A stretch of 45,538 nt of DNA from Nitrospirales bacterium. Its GTDB lineage: Bacteria; Nitrospirota; Nitrospiria; Nitrospirales; UBA8639. The position numbers and the translations under genes are program-made. Shown here in pieces: positions 32,868 to 41,147 of this stretch; the stretch's first letter is position 1; the number at the start of each line of letters is the position of its first letter. The stretch spans positions 1 through 45,538 of the forward strand of contig JAJDBQ010000208.1 in assembly GCA_029261255.1 (NCBI GenBank). Reading direction: 5' to 3'. The notes beneath the pieces were generated by a model, which saw only the letters and a program-made list of their open reading frames with translations, was not told the origin of the DNA and did not search any database.

Positions 32868-33551
32868 ATGCGACTGATTATCATCTCTATGATTTTGATT
32901 GTGCTGGTGTTGGGGCCACAGTTGTGGGTGTGGTGGGTGTTTAAGCAATATCGGCAGCCCCGTGAAGATTGGCCGGGAACTGGTGGGGAATTGGCACGTC
33001 ATCTCTTGAATCGTTTTGGTCTGCAAGAGGTTCGTGTTGAACCTACGCCCATGGGAGATCACTATAATCCCGAAACAAAATTTGTAGGCCTCTCCCCTCA
33101 GCATTTTAATGGGAAGTCTCTCACGGCCGCTGTCATTGCAGCTCATGAGGTGGGCCATGCCTTGCAAGATCATGACGGATATTCGCTCTTAAAGGATCGG
33201 ACCAAACTCATCAAGTTTGCGCAAAAAGCTGAAAAAGCCGGATCGTACTTAATGCTCGGCATGCCCATTCTAGCTGGGATCACGAGAATTCCTGCCGTGG
33301 GTCTTGCCGTGTTCGTGGTTGCTATCGGTACGATGAGTGTGTCCGCCTTGGTGCATCTCATTACATTGCCAGTGGAATGGAATGCCAGTTTTCGTCGGGC
33401 CTTGCCCATCCTTGAAGAAGGTGGATATTTGGCTCCGACCGATATGGAGGGTGCCCGACGTATTCTCAAAGCCGCTGCCTTAACCTATGTAGCTTCTTCG
33501 CTGTTTAGCCTCGTCAATATGTGGCGCTGGATTCGGCTTGTCCGTCGGTAA
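32868..33551 (+). CDS. Membrane zinc metallopeptidase (YugP-like)
   Basis: 227 residues. An N-terminal TM helix (about 3-24), then the zinc motif HEVGH at about 93-97 within AAHEVGHALQDH, followed by two more hydrophobic segments (about 122-165) and a terminal amphipathic or TM segment (about 200-220). This is the layout of the YugP/neutral zinc metallopeptidase family. The substrate is unknown; the active site should lie at the membrane face. Length fits the family. The start ATG at 32868 is not preceded by a strong Shine-Dalgarno, and repeat A7 lies 70 bases upstream. Confidence 0.9.
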   Translation: MRLIIISMILIVLVLGPQLWVWWVFKQYRQPREDWPGTGGELARHLLNRFGLQEVRVEPTPMGDHYNPETKFVGLSPQHFNGKSLTAAVIAAHEVGHALQDHDGYSLLKDRTKLIKFAQKAEKAGSYLMLGMPILAGITRIPAVGLAVFVVAIGTMSVSALVHLITLPVEWNASFRRALPILEEGGYLAPTDMEGARRILKAAALTYVASSLFSLVNMWRWIRLVRR

Positions 33552-33721
33552 TGAAAGCAAGGGGCTTCGCCCATTGGTGCCTACTGCCAATAATGTTTCT
33601 AACATTGGACTCTGTATTTAAAGTTTTGTATCCTACCTCAATCGGTTGTGATTCAGCTGTTAGAGCGAGAATGCGGGCGAATGAATTAATCCTACTATTT
33701 GAACAGCTTGAGGTACTAATC

Positions 33722-34180
33722 ATGAAGCGGCTTACTTTTTTATGTGTTCTTTTCTGCACGATTTTTTTACCAACTGTGGCTTCAGCCAACAATATTGAGG
33801 CCGTGCGAGCTTGTTTAGCCAACTGGCCTGACCATCCCTTCGATGCTCAAGATCCTAAATTTAGATCGGTGGAAGCGCGATTTAAGATCTTTGGTATTGG
33901 TGAAAACATTAATGAATCCACTCCCACGGAAAAGCCGGAGTTAGTATTGATCCAATCTAATATCAGTGTCATGACCGGATCCGGCATAACCTTGATGAAT
34001 CCCAATGGCTGGTACTGCCTAAGGGCCAAGGTGAATGTGATGGCGTCCAGCCATGTCAATCTTCACTGCAAAGCTAAAATAGCATCAACCAAAGCGGGTA
34101 CTACTGTCTTAGGGGGAGGCGACGATATGGGCGTGACGGTTTTGGGAATGGCAGAGGTTCATCGGAAAGGCTGTGAATAG
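33722..34180 (+). CDS. Exported small beta-rich protein, hypothetical
   Basis: 152 residues from ATG 33722 with GAGG 8 bases upstream. Signal peptide MKRLTFLCVLFCTIFLPTVASA. Mature part: IEAVRACLANWPDHPF, then alternating hydrophobic stretches (ELVLIQSNISVMTGSGITLMNPNGWYCLRAKVNV, SSHVNLHCKAKIA) with four cysteines that may form two disulfides. I do not recognise a named family. The open frame extends back to 33521 over the metallopeptidase gene, but the signal peptide fixes the start here. Confidence 0.78.
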   Translation: MKRLTFLCVLFCTIFLPTVASANNIEAVRACLANWPDHPFDAQDPKFRSVEARFKIFGIGENINESTPTEKPELVLIQSNISVMTGSGITLMNPNGWYCLRAKVNVMASSHVNLHCKAKIASTKAGTTVLGGGDDMGVTVLGMAEVHRKGCE

Positions 34181-34443
34181 AAACTGATTGGCTCGAGCGT
34201 GGTTTATCCAGTACGTTTTCTAGGTACACATCGCTTTTGGTTTACGGAAGTAAAATCATCCGCCAGTCAATGTTGATTGCGTTTTGGCAGTTTCTGCCTG
34301 CTCATCACAAGAGGGTCAATCTGCAAACATTCGAGTTGGTCTGATCACGCTGGCGGGGCGAACAGGTCAACATTCCGCACGCTTTCATGCTTCATTTTAG
34401 CTTCCATCGCAAACGCAGTTTCCGTGGGCTCACCCCATCTCCT

Positions 34444-34764
34444 TTACTGGTTTGTCTGAATTTTTATTTGATCTAAGAGCGTTTCAACGGGGGTCTCTAG
34501 CTGCTTTTTTTTATTGCAGCCTGAGCAAGCGGCTACTATATTGCCTCGGGTGCTTTTGCCTCCTCGTGCAAGAGGGACAAGATGGTCCATTGTTAAGTTG
34601 TCTGTTCCTACCGTTTGCTGACAAAAGTGACAGAGGCCATTCTGGATCTGTGCTTCCCACCATGATGATTTCCGGAGTTTCTTTGCTTTATCCCGCTCAA
34701 GCTTAATGTGTCGTTGTACCGCATCATGGTCGCCGAGATCGTAGAAATGTTCTTTGCTCATCAC
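34444..34764 (-). CDS. HNH endonuclease domain protein
   Basis: 106 residues. Zinc-coordinating CHFC (45-48) and CSGC (80-83), the catalytic-type DHLVPLARGG (60-69) and Asn75 make a complete HNH core. The N-terminal 35 residues are charged and helical. Stand-alone HNH proteins of this size may nick DNA or act in repair or mobile-element contexts; the role here is unknown. Its neighbours are two exported hypothetical proteins on the opposite strand, so it is a single-gene unit. The 34181-34443 gap shows nothing else. Confidence 0.88.
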   Translation of the reverse strand: MMSKEHFYDLGDHDAVQRHIKLERDKAKKLRKSSWWEAQIQNGLCHFCQQTVGTDNLTMDHLVPLARGGKSTRGNIVAACSGCNKKKQLETPVETLLDQIKIQTNQ

Positions 34765-34904
34765 TGGTGTGCGAACGTTAACAGATACTATGGCTACGTG
34801 GGGATTCTACCTTCCCGCTCTTGTTCTTTGTAAAGCGGCAGGTTTGATTCAAAACCGACAGTGGCAGATGATATACTAGATCATTATCTGATGGGGGCAT
34901 TGTC

Positions 34905-35540
34905 ATGAATGTTCAATACTGCTGGCATATTCGTTTATTCGTTTCATGTTTTTTGGCCTTAGGGCTTCTGTCTTCTCCTTCGGCGTCCGCAGAGGTTTTA
35001 CCAGGCTCTGATGTGTTTCAAGGCTTTACCCAACATATTAGTGCTCAGATTATCAAAGATAAGCTGGCGTTTGCTGAAGCTGACACCTGTACGGCTTGGC
35101 TCTATAAAAAAATGGGGAAGAAACCGCCTCAAGCTGCCACGGTAGAGAAGATTCATTTTGTGCCCATATCCCAAGCTGACCCGACTTCGGATTGCGCAAC
35201 ACGATATTCAGGATTAGAGGAGGCTCGGGACGCATTTGGGAAGACTCAGCAACGACTTTCGTTTAGTCTGACATTTTTTCAAATGGCTTTAGTGAGTGAT
35301 GGCGATGATAATCACGCTTACAGTACCCAAGAAATGCAAGATGTGTTAAATGCTTTTAGTCGGACCTACCACAGCGGGCAATCGGTCGATCAGTATGTGA
35401 GCCAGCTCATTGGAATGTTTGAGCGCAATCGGCCCGAGATGCAGTTTCCCGTGTTGATGGCCGGGATGCAGACTCTGATGGACAAAGGATATCGACTGAC
35501 GAAGGCTGATCAAACTGCCTTAAACAAAGAACTCGAATAA
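34905..35540 (+). CDS. Exported helical hypothetical protein
   Basis: 211 residues. Signal peptide (about 1-29, ending SASA). The mature part is mostly helical, with a CTAWLYKKMGKKPP segment and a DCATRYSGLEEARDAFGKTQQRLSFSLTFFQMAL helix. The end (FPVLMAGMQTLMDKGYRLTKADQTALNKELE) is well ordered. Two cysteines could pair in the periplasm. I do not recognise the family. A G-rich stretch (GGGGGC) precedes the ATG at a usable distance. Stand-alone, convergent with the HEAT-repeat gene. Confidence 0.76.
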   Translation: MNVQYCWHIRLFVSCFLALGLLSSPSASAEVLPGSDVFQGFTQHISAQIIKDKLAFAEADTCTAWLYKKMGKKPPQAATVEKIHFVPISQADPTSDCATRYSGLEEARDAFGKTQQRLSFSLTFFQMALVSDGDDNHAYSTQEMQDVLNAFSRTYHSGQSVDQYVSQLIGMFERNRPEMQFPVLMAGMQTLMDKGYRLTKADQTALNKELE

Positions 35541-35637
35541 TCCTTAAAAGTAAAAAGGCAGTAGTGAGAACTTAGGTCTGAAAAAACAAAGAAATAGGAA
35601 AGGATTTTCTTTTCTTTAGCTTCTCCCTTTTCACTTC

Positions 35638-36285
35638 TTACTTAATTCTTTCCAGCGCTTCCTGGGAGCGACTGCGGACGGTCTGATCCCAATCTTCCTT
35701 CATTTTTTCTTCCAATATTTCTTTTGCTTCTTGGGCTCGCATCCGACCTAGGGATAATGCCGCACAGGCGCGGACATGTGCATGATCATCTTCTAGGAAT
35801 CGAATGAGTAGAGGAATGGACTCAGTATGATTGAGAATGCCTAAGTAACTGGCTCCCATTCCCCGGATGCGGTGTTGCTTATCTCCTAGGGCTGTGTTCA
35901 TTGTCCAGATAAAGAGTTTTGCCATGGGCTCTGCGATCGATTCCAGTCCTTGTGCTTGGAATTCATTGACTTCAACCAATACAAAGGCCAAATCTCGTTG
36001 TTTGTGTGGCGACGGTTCTTTTTTAAATCGTTGAATGAGGCGGTCGCGGAGTTTCAGTCGATCTTGCCGCGTGCGCCATTTTCGCCAGATGACGAAGAGT
36101 CCGATACTGACAATAGTGACGATACCAATAATAGGAATGATCTCATCCACGAAATAATCTTGGGTATCGAAGTCGAGATGATGCCAGACCCAAATACCTG
36201 CTACGATCGTGCCGAGCCCGAGTAATCCGACGAACGGATTCATGGCTCTGCTGGTTTCCGGTTGTGTTTGGGTTGGACTAGGCAT
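35638..36285 (-). CDS. Membrane-anchored HEAT-repeat protein
   Basis: 215 residues. Two hydrophobic segments (about 17-34 and 50-67), then a basic linker and a helical C-terminal domain with HEAT/PBS-lyase-type repeats (RIRGMGASYLGILNHTESIPLLIRFLEDDHAHVRACAALSLGRM is the clearest). A scaffold at the cytoplasmic face of the membrane is likely; the partner is unknown. Its start lies 50 bases from the divergent MBL-fold gene, so the two share a promoter region. The 97-base convergent gap after the stop contains AT-rich imperfect inverted repeats that could end transcription from both sides. Confidence 0.82.
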   Translation of the reverse strand: MPSPTQTQPETSRAMNPFVGLLGLGTIVAGIWVWHHLDFDTQDYFVDEIIPIIGIVTIVSIGLFVIWRKWRTRQDRLKLRDRLIQRFKKEPSPHKQRDLAFVLVEVNEFQAQGLESIAEPMAKLFIWTMNTALGDKQHRIRGMGASYLGILNHTESIPLLIRFLEDDHAHVRACAALSLGRMRAQEAKEILEEKMKEDWDQTVRSRSQEALERIK

Positions 36286-36335
36286 TAGATGAATCGAAGT
36301 ATTAAGTATTTTAGAAAGATGAATGGTTATTACTC

Positions 36336-37106
36336 ATGCGAGTGACCATCTTAGGGTCGGGTACCAATCTCCATCCTACGCGAGCAGCCGCTGGATATCT
36401 TATTCAGACCGATCGGCCTATTCTACTGGATTTTGGTCCCCGAACGCTCTCTAATTTACTGAAAACTGACGTAGACCGCCATACGATTCAATACCTACTT
36501 TTTACCCACTACCATGCGGATCATTTCTCGGATTTTCTGACATTTTTCTTTGATGCCATTTGCCATTCAAAATTCTCATCTGTTCGACCGGATCTGACGA
36601 TTTATGGGCCACCTGGGACCAAACGACTCTTCAGAATGATGTTCCGGACCTTCCCAAATTTTGCAGATACGCCGTTTCGCGTGATCTTGAAGGAAGTCAA
36701 AGACCAGTCGTTCCAGATTGGTGAGACCAGGGTTATGCCGCTGCCCATGACCCATACGGACCAACAAGTCTGTCTTGGCTACCGGGTTGAACACCAGGGT
36801 CGGTCGGCGGCCTTTTCTGGCGATGCGATGGCTTCTCCGAATTTGGTGAGCCTCTGCCGAGATGTGGATGTAGCTATTTTAGATTGTTCCTTCTCGTCGC
36901 ATGCCCCAGGCGGGTCGCATATGCATGCCGAAGAATGTGGAAAAGTGGCAAAAAAGGCCAAAGCCAAAAAACTGGTTCTTTCACATTTCTACGAAACAGC
37001 AGACCGATCCAATGTCGTCGCCCAAGCCCGCCGATTTTTCCCAGGGCCGATTGTCAAAGGAAAAGATCTTCTGGCCTTACAAGTCGGTAGTAAAGTGCCA
37101 ACATAG
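36336..37106 (+). CDS. MBL-fold metallohydrolase (ribonuclease Z-like)
   Basis: 256 residues. Metallo-beta-lactamase fold with the zinc motif THYHADH (57-63), a second-site TMTHTD-type His (about 140), GDA near 160, DCSFS about 177, and a late LSHFYE His (about 228). This arrangement is close to RNase Z / ElaC and related hydrolases, but the size is smaller than full RNase Z (about 300), so the substrate is open: tRNA 3' processing, phosphodiester or other. The start ATG follows only 50 bases after the divergent gene and has no strong ribosome binding site. Confidence 0.88.
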   Translation: MRVTILGSGTNLHPTRAAAGYLIQTDRPILLDFGPRTLSNLLKTDVDRHTIQYLLFTHYHADHFSDFLTFFFDAICHSKFSSVRPDLTIYGPPGTKRLFRMMFRTFPNFADTPFRVILKEVKDQSFQIGETRVMPLPMTHTDQQVCLGYRVEHQGRSAAFSGDAMASPNLVSLCRDVDVAILDCSFSSHAPGGSHMHAEECGKVAKKAKAKKLVLSHFYETADRSNVVAQARRFFPGPIVKGKDLLALQVGSKVPT

Positions 37107-37256
37107 CGAGGGCGAATGAAGCAAACCTCTCCGTTGCCCCACGTTTCAAGAAGCGGCTGTTAGAGCAACATTTTAACTTGTCAGTAGAGTAATCGATCCC
37201 TCTCAATTTGGGATAAGCTTCATCTCAAGGAAGAGGAACTGGATGGTACAAATAGT

Positions 37257-37856
37257 ATGTTGTTACCAAAATTCAATAGCCAAGCTTTAAAGGATCAGCT
37301 GACTAAGATTGAGTGCAAGCGTCAACTGGCATTCGGTGCGGCTTGCTGTGAAAGATTAGTCCCAAATTATTCCGCATTTCAGAAAGATACTGGATGGGGA
37401 AGTATACAACCCATTAGGGAAGCTTTAAATATCGTGTGGTCTTCTCTATGTGGATATTGCCCAAACTCCAAGGATATAAAGCAATTGCTTGCTTCTTGTG
37501 AGGCAGTTGCCCCAAATTCAGATGATTTCAAATCGTCTTATGTCAGTTTTGCACAAGATGCTGACTTTGCTGTATGTGGTCTTTTAGATTATTTGCTTGA
37601 AAGTAATATTGAAAAAATTTCGCAGGCTGCCATCTATGCTACCGATTCAGTTGATTTATATGTTCAAGAAATTGAGAACATGGACCCTAATGATGTTAAA
37701 TTTGAACATAACATCCTGACACATCGATTTATGCAACGAGAGCTACAAAGGCAAAAGGATGATCTGGATTTTCTGAGGCAAGTGCCTGAACTCAATACGG
37801 CAGTTGTGGAATTATTTCAGGATTCTTGTAGCAATGGGGGGGGGGAAGTAATTTAG
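37257..37856 (+). CDS. DUF416 (YjaG-like) protein, frame likely shifted at a G-run
   Basis: 199 residues. The family pattern is clear: KRQLAFGAACCERLVPNYSAF, GWGSIQPIREALNIVWSSL and a helical remainder. E. coli YjaG is about the same length; function unknown. A run of ten G (37836-37845) lies 8-21 bases before the stop. In the frame as read, the end is SNGGGEVI. Eight or eleven G would instead give SNLGIP and a stop at 37867, and SN-x-GI is the ending I recall for DUF416 proteins. Either the read is wrong by one or two bases or the gene switches at this run. AT-rich relative to its neighbours. Confidence 0.85.
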   Translation: MLLPKFNSQALKDQLTKIECKRQLAFGAACCERLVPNYSAFQKDTGWGSIQPIREALNIVWSSLCGYCPNSKDIKQLLASCEAVAPNSDDFKSSYVSFAQDADFAVCGLLDYLLESNIEKISQAAIYATDSVDLYVQEIENMDPNDVKFEHNILTHRFMQRELQRQKDDLDFLRQVPELNTAVVELFQDSCSNGGGEVI

Positions 37857-37975
37857 GCATTCCTTAACTCAATGTGATTTCAAGGGTAGTTTTCGCAATT
37901 GAGAATGCAATGGGGCAAGTCTATTTTTGGTGGTTCTTGTGGTTGATCTCAGAAGATCTCTGTATAGAGAACAGC

Positions 37976-38131
37976 TTAGCGAGGTGATTCAGGATTGGGT
38001 TGTTCGTTTTCCAGCAAATCAAGGAATGAACGTACTCTCTGGGCTTTTTGTTCGTCAGGTTCCTGGTCATAAACTCTCAGCAGATTTCTGAGCATGGGCG
38101 CCAACATGGTCGGAGTTAAGCTCTTTCTTGA
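37976..38131 (-). pseudogene. Truncated 3' fragment of a SirB1-like gene
   Basis: 51 sense codons plus TAA, homologous to the C-terminus of the gene at 40137-41147. By hand alignment 33 of 50 residues are identical (shared TPTMLA, MLRNLL, RVR, LLEN and PESPR ending). The reading frame is intact here but is stopped by TGA just upstream at 38132-38134, with no further similarity. The rest of the gene is missing. The cut is about 30 bases from repeat remnant A8. Confidence 0.75.
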
Positions 38132-38163
38132 TCATCAAAAGATACAATCTCTGTGACTATTTT

Positions 38164-38198
38164 GGGAATGTTAAAAAAATTACTAGTGGCGTTCTCTG
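38164..38198 (+). repeat. Family A remnant, copy A8
   Basis: Only the left part of the element remains (GGGAATGTTAAAAAA, then ACTAGTGGCGTTCTC). The right end is not found at the expected distance. Next to the truncated SirB1-like fragment. The rest of 38303-38736 has no gene or repeat I can support. Confidence 0.55.
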
Positions 38199-38225
38199 GA
38201 TGAGTAAAGGGTGAGAAGTATAAAA

Positions 38226-38302
38226 GTGAGGCGTAATAGTGAAGAACAGCCTGTCAGTTCATTCTTGCTCTTTTCCCCTTGTCTTCTCTCCTTACGCCTC
38301 AC
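38226..38302. repeat. Family C hairpin, copy C2
   Basis: Arms GTGAGGCGTAA (38226-38236) and TTACGCCTCAC (38292-38302), 11 perfect pairs, with further degenerate GTGAAG/CTTCTC pairing inside. Same arm type as C1 and C3. Confidence 0.6.
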
Positions 38303-38736
38303 GCCTTACTCCTCACGATCTCTGACTGATTTTTGACCCTTTCCGTCAGCGACTGATGCCAGATCATTCGACCCTACTTGGCAATATTCAACAGACCTAT
38401 CTTTAATAGGTGAGCCTCCTTCCGATAACCCCAAAGACGCACTGCCTTGTTTTCTAAACTGGTCGGGTAAAGAACTACTCTCGAATATCCGAACAATTTA
38501 TAAGCGGGGTGTGTCTTCTTAGCAAGACCAGCCTCACTGTGTAATAAAGGGGCAGGGCCGGCAATTGATGCGGGTTCTGTATCGGATCCACATTTATTCG
38601 AGACGCTTGGGTGCTGAGAAGGAATGTTGTCAGGCTCTTAGATGAAAACAGGTCGCAACATAAGACGTGGGCATACTGAGTCTGCATTACCATTCCAATT
38701 TGCACCGTCAGGGGACAATACAAAGATAGGGGTAAG

Positions 38737-39981
38737 ATGAAAACACAGGCTTGGCCATCAACGTATCAGGGAGAAGAAAGGGCTATACCCAAGGCTTCTC
38801 ATAATCCCAATGATATTCTCGTCGAACTTCGGCTTCTCACTCGTGCCAAAAACAGAATTTTTGAGAAGATTATAGCTGATCATCCTCATTTTTCCCTGTT
38901 ACCAGAGAGGGTTGAAAAAGAATCTAGGCCGGAATTGTTAATCGTGGAAGCTGGGTATGACCATCACCCCACATTTTCCCTCATCCAATCGTTGACGCGA
39001 CGCGAGGATGGGCCGGATGTGTTCTTGATCAGTGAAGTCGATGACGTCAGTTTGGCAAAAAAGGCTTTTCAGGCCGGGGTCAAAGATTTTTTCCCCTCTC
39101 CCCTAGATAGCAAGAAAATTTCGACTGCCTTGGATCGATATGCTCGCGAGAAAGGGAAAAAGGCTAAAAAGCGAAGACAGCGTGCGAGAGGCGTGATCAG
39201 TTTTTTTGGTGGGGGTGGAGGTGTCGGTACGACGACGACCGTTGTCAATTTGGGAATAGGCCTTCAACAGATGAAAGAAGCCCCTTCAGTGGTCTTACTT
39301 GAATTGAATCAACAAGCAGGAGATCTTGAACTGTTCATTGATACCAGTCTTTCTCATTCGCTGCGTGAACTCGGGACCACGATCTCCAAAATAGACGAGA
39401 CAACAGTCGAGCGGTTTTTGGTCAAACATAACTCAGGCTTCCATTTCCTTTCTTCAGGGAATACCGATTTTCAGATTAAAAAATTAGCTTCAGAGTTGGT
39501 TGAACCCATAATTTCCAGTCTTCGGTCTCGGTTTGACTTCGTGTTGATCGACTGCGGGCACACGTTGGACGCCACGACGACGGCGGCTATTGGTGCCTCA
39601 TCTCGCATCGTTGTGGTCTCAACTCTTACGTTTCCCGTCCTCAAGAGAACGAAGGTCGTCTTGGAATTTCTCAAACGGGGGGGGATCCCGACTGAAAAGA
39701 TCGACTGGATGCTCAATCGTTATATCAATAACGAAAGTCGTATGCTGAAAGAGGCGGAAGCCACTTGTGGGCATAAAACCTCTTGGATGATACCCAATGA
39801 CTTTCCCCGGGCGAACAAAGCCGTGAATTCGGGGTGCCCAGTAGTTATTGAATCTCCCAAATCCTCCATTGCCAAAGGTTTTCTTGCTGTAGCATCGTCA
39901 TTGCTCGTGAATCATGATGTGTCGACAGCAGAGGTTTCAAAGGTGAAACAATGGGTCAACCGCATCTGGCCAAAGTCCTAA
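38737..39981 (+). CDS. CpaE/TadZ-like ParA-family protein with non-canonical Walker A
   Basis: 414 residues. The N-terminal third (about 25-135) resembles a degenerate receiver domain (LLIVEAGYD, DVFLISEVDD, AFQAGVKDFFPSPLD), followed by a basic linker and a ParA/MinD-type ATPase domain from about 152. The phosphate loop reads FFGGGGGVGTTTT (157-168): both lysines of the usual KGGxGKT motif are absent, as in the more deviant TadZ/CpaE proteins. Family members place Tad pili or other machines at a pole. No other tad genes are in the window, so it is an orphan here. GGGG lies close before the ATG. Confidence 0.82.
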   Translation: MKTQAWPSTYQGEERAIPKASHNPNDILVELRLLTRAKNRIFEKIIADHPHFSLLPERVEKESRPELLIVEAGYDHHPTFSLIQSLTRREDGPDVFLISEVDDVSLAKKAFQAGVKDFFPSPLDSKKISTALDRYAREKGKKAKKRRQRARGVISFFGGGGGVGTTTTVVNLGIGLQQMKEAPSVVLLELNQQAGDLELFIDTSLSHSLRELGTTISKIDETTVERFLVKHNSGFHFLSSGNTDFQIKKLASELVEPIISSLRSRFDFVLIDCGHTLDATTTAAIGASSRIVVVSTLTFPVLKRTKVVLEFLKRGGIPTEKIDWMLNRYINNESRMLKEAEATCGHKTSWMIPNDFPRANKAVNSGCPVVIESPKSSIAKGFLAVASSLLVNHDVSTAEVSKVKQWVNRIWPKS

Positions 39982-40136
39982 CTGATCTTTCTCTTATCCA
40001 GGCTCAGTTATGCTGGACTCACAGAATCCAAACCCTCTTCAGCTGTTCTAGAGAAATAGGACTCAGTACCCTTTTCACACGTGGCGGTTACGTTGAATCG
40101 TGCTAATGGGGATTTAAGCGGGCGGAAAAAAAGATG

Positions 40137-41147
40137 CTAGCGAGGTGATTCTGGATCGAGTGGTCCGTTTTCTAGCAATTCGAGGAATGCTCTGACGCGG
40201 CGGGTCATTTGTTCGTGAGACTCTTGTTCATAAATACTCAACAAATTTCTGAGCATGCGTGCCAACATGGTTGGAGTTGAACTCTTTTCCAGAAAACTAG
40301 GGTCATAGGCCATACCTGAAGCGGTAATAAATTGTTCGCAGTCTTTCTCGCTCAGGATCGTTCCGCCATTAAAGCAATCCACGAATTGTGCCGGCGTCTC
40401 GCCTTCAAGTTTGACCAGAAAGTGTCCTGGCATGCCCACTCCAACAACTGGTAGCTCTAGGCGCTTTCCAACAAAGACATACAGCGCTGACAAGCTGATT
40501 GGAATGCCTTGGCGGGTTTCAATCACGCGATTGACGAAGCTATTATCCGGCTCATAATACTCCTCGCGATTCCCCGAAAAGCCTTTATCTTTAAACAGGA
40601 AGTTACTGAGTAAACGTGCGGCTTTTGCCGATGGGGCTTCAGCGGCATGCCACTTGATGCGAAATTCTTCGGCCAGCTGATCAAGGCATTCGACGTAATG
40701 TGGAATGGAGAGATCGGGGTATGCGAGTTTGGCTATCAAGAAGGCGCCATGCTCCCAATCGCCTTGTCGGGCGTTTTGAGAGACAAATACTTGAAATTCA
40801 TCTTTGACTTGTCCAAAGCGTATTTCTTCTTTGATGAAGGCCAGTCGCGGTTGTAACAGGGCCTCTTCTGTTCCAGTTTGTTCGAGAAATGGGAGCACAG
40901 GTGTGCCAAGACGCGCGAGTTGGTCTTGGATGGTCGCAGCGACCTTTTCGTTAGGGTCGGATAGTAACCGAAGAAGCGCGTGGATGGTGCTGTCTGGAGG
41001 AAGACTCACAATAAAACTATCGGACGAGAGATCCGTGTTTTGACGAAGTACAGCTGAACAATTATTCGGATCGTATTCAATTGAAAGAAGTCTAGCCGAC
41101 GGACCGTTTAAAAGCTTTTGCCCCGCCGTAGAGACACAAGGCATCAA
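40137..41147 (-). CDS. SirB1-family protein (transglutaminase-like core plus helical repeats)
   Basis: Up to 336 residues. The core shows NRVIETRQGIPISLSALYVFVGKRLELPVVGVGMPGHFLVKL and VDCFNGGTIL, the pattern of the Transglut_core2/SirB1 family, followed by a helical tail. The catalytic-type His is in GHFLV. Biochemical role not established; relatives are often near translation or regulatory genes. The start is uncertain: the frame begins at TTG 41147 (ATG three bases later), inside the permease gene, giving a 56-base overlap; a start near the permease stop is also possible. It ends a four-gene operon. A decayed partial copy lies at 37976-38131. Confidence 0.85.
   Translation of the reverse strand: MMPCVSTAGQKLLNGPSARLLSIEYDPNNCSAVLRQNTDLSSDSFIVSLPPDSTIHALLRLLSDPNEKVAATIQDQLARLGTPVLPFLEQTGTEEALLQPRLAFIKEEIRFGQVKDEFQVFVSQNARQGDWEHGAFLIAKLAYPDLSIPHYVECLDQLAEEFRIKWHAAEAPSAKAARLLSNFLFKDKGFSGNREEYYEPDNSFVNRVIETRQGIPISLSALYVFVGKRLELPVVGVGMPGHFLVKLEGETPAQFVDCFNGGTILSEKDCEQFITASGMAYDPSFLEKSSTPTMLARMLRNLLSIYEQESHEQMTRRVRAFLELLENGPLDPESPR

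Noticed and set aside
38475-38723. Open frame of 82 codons on the minus strand before the CpaE-like gene
   Set aside because: No family pattern, no ribosome binding site, and composition like non-coding sequence.
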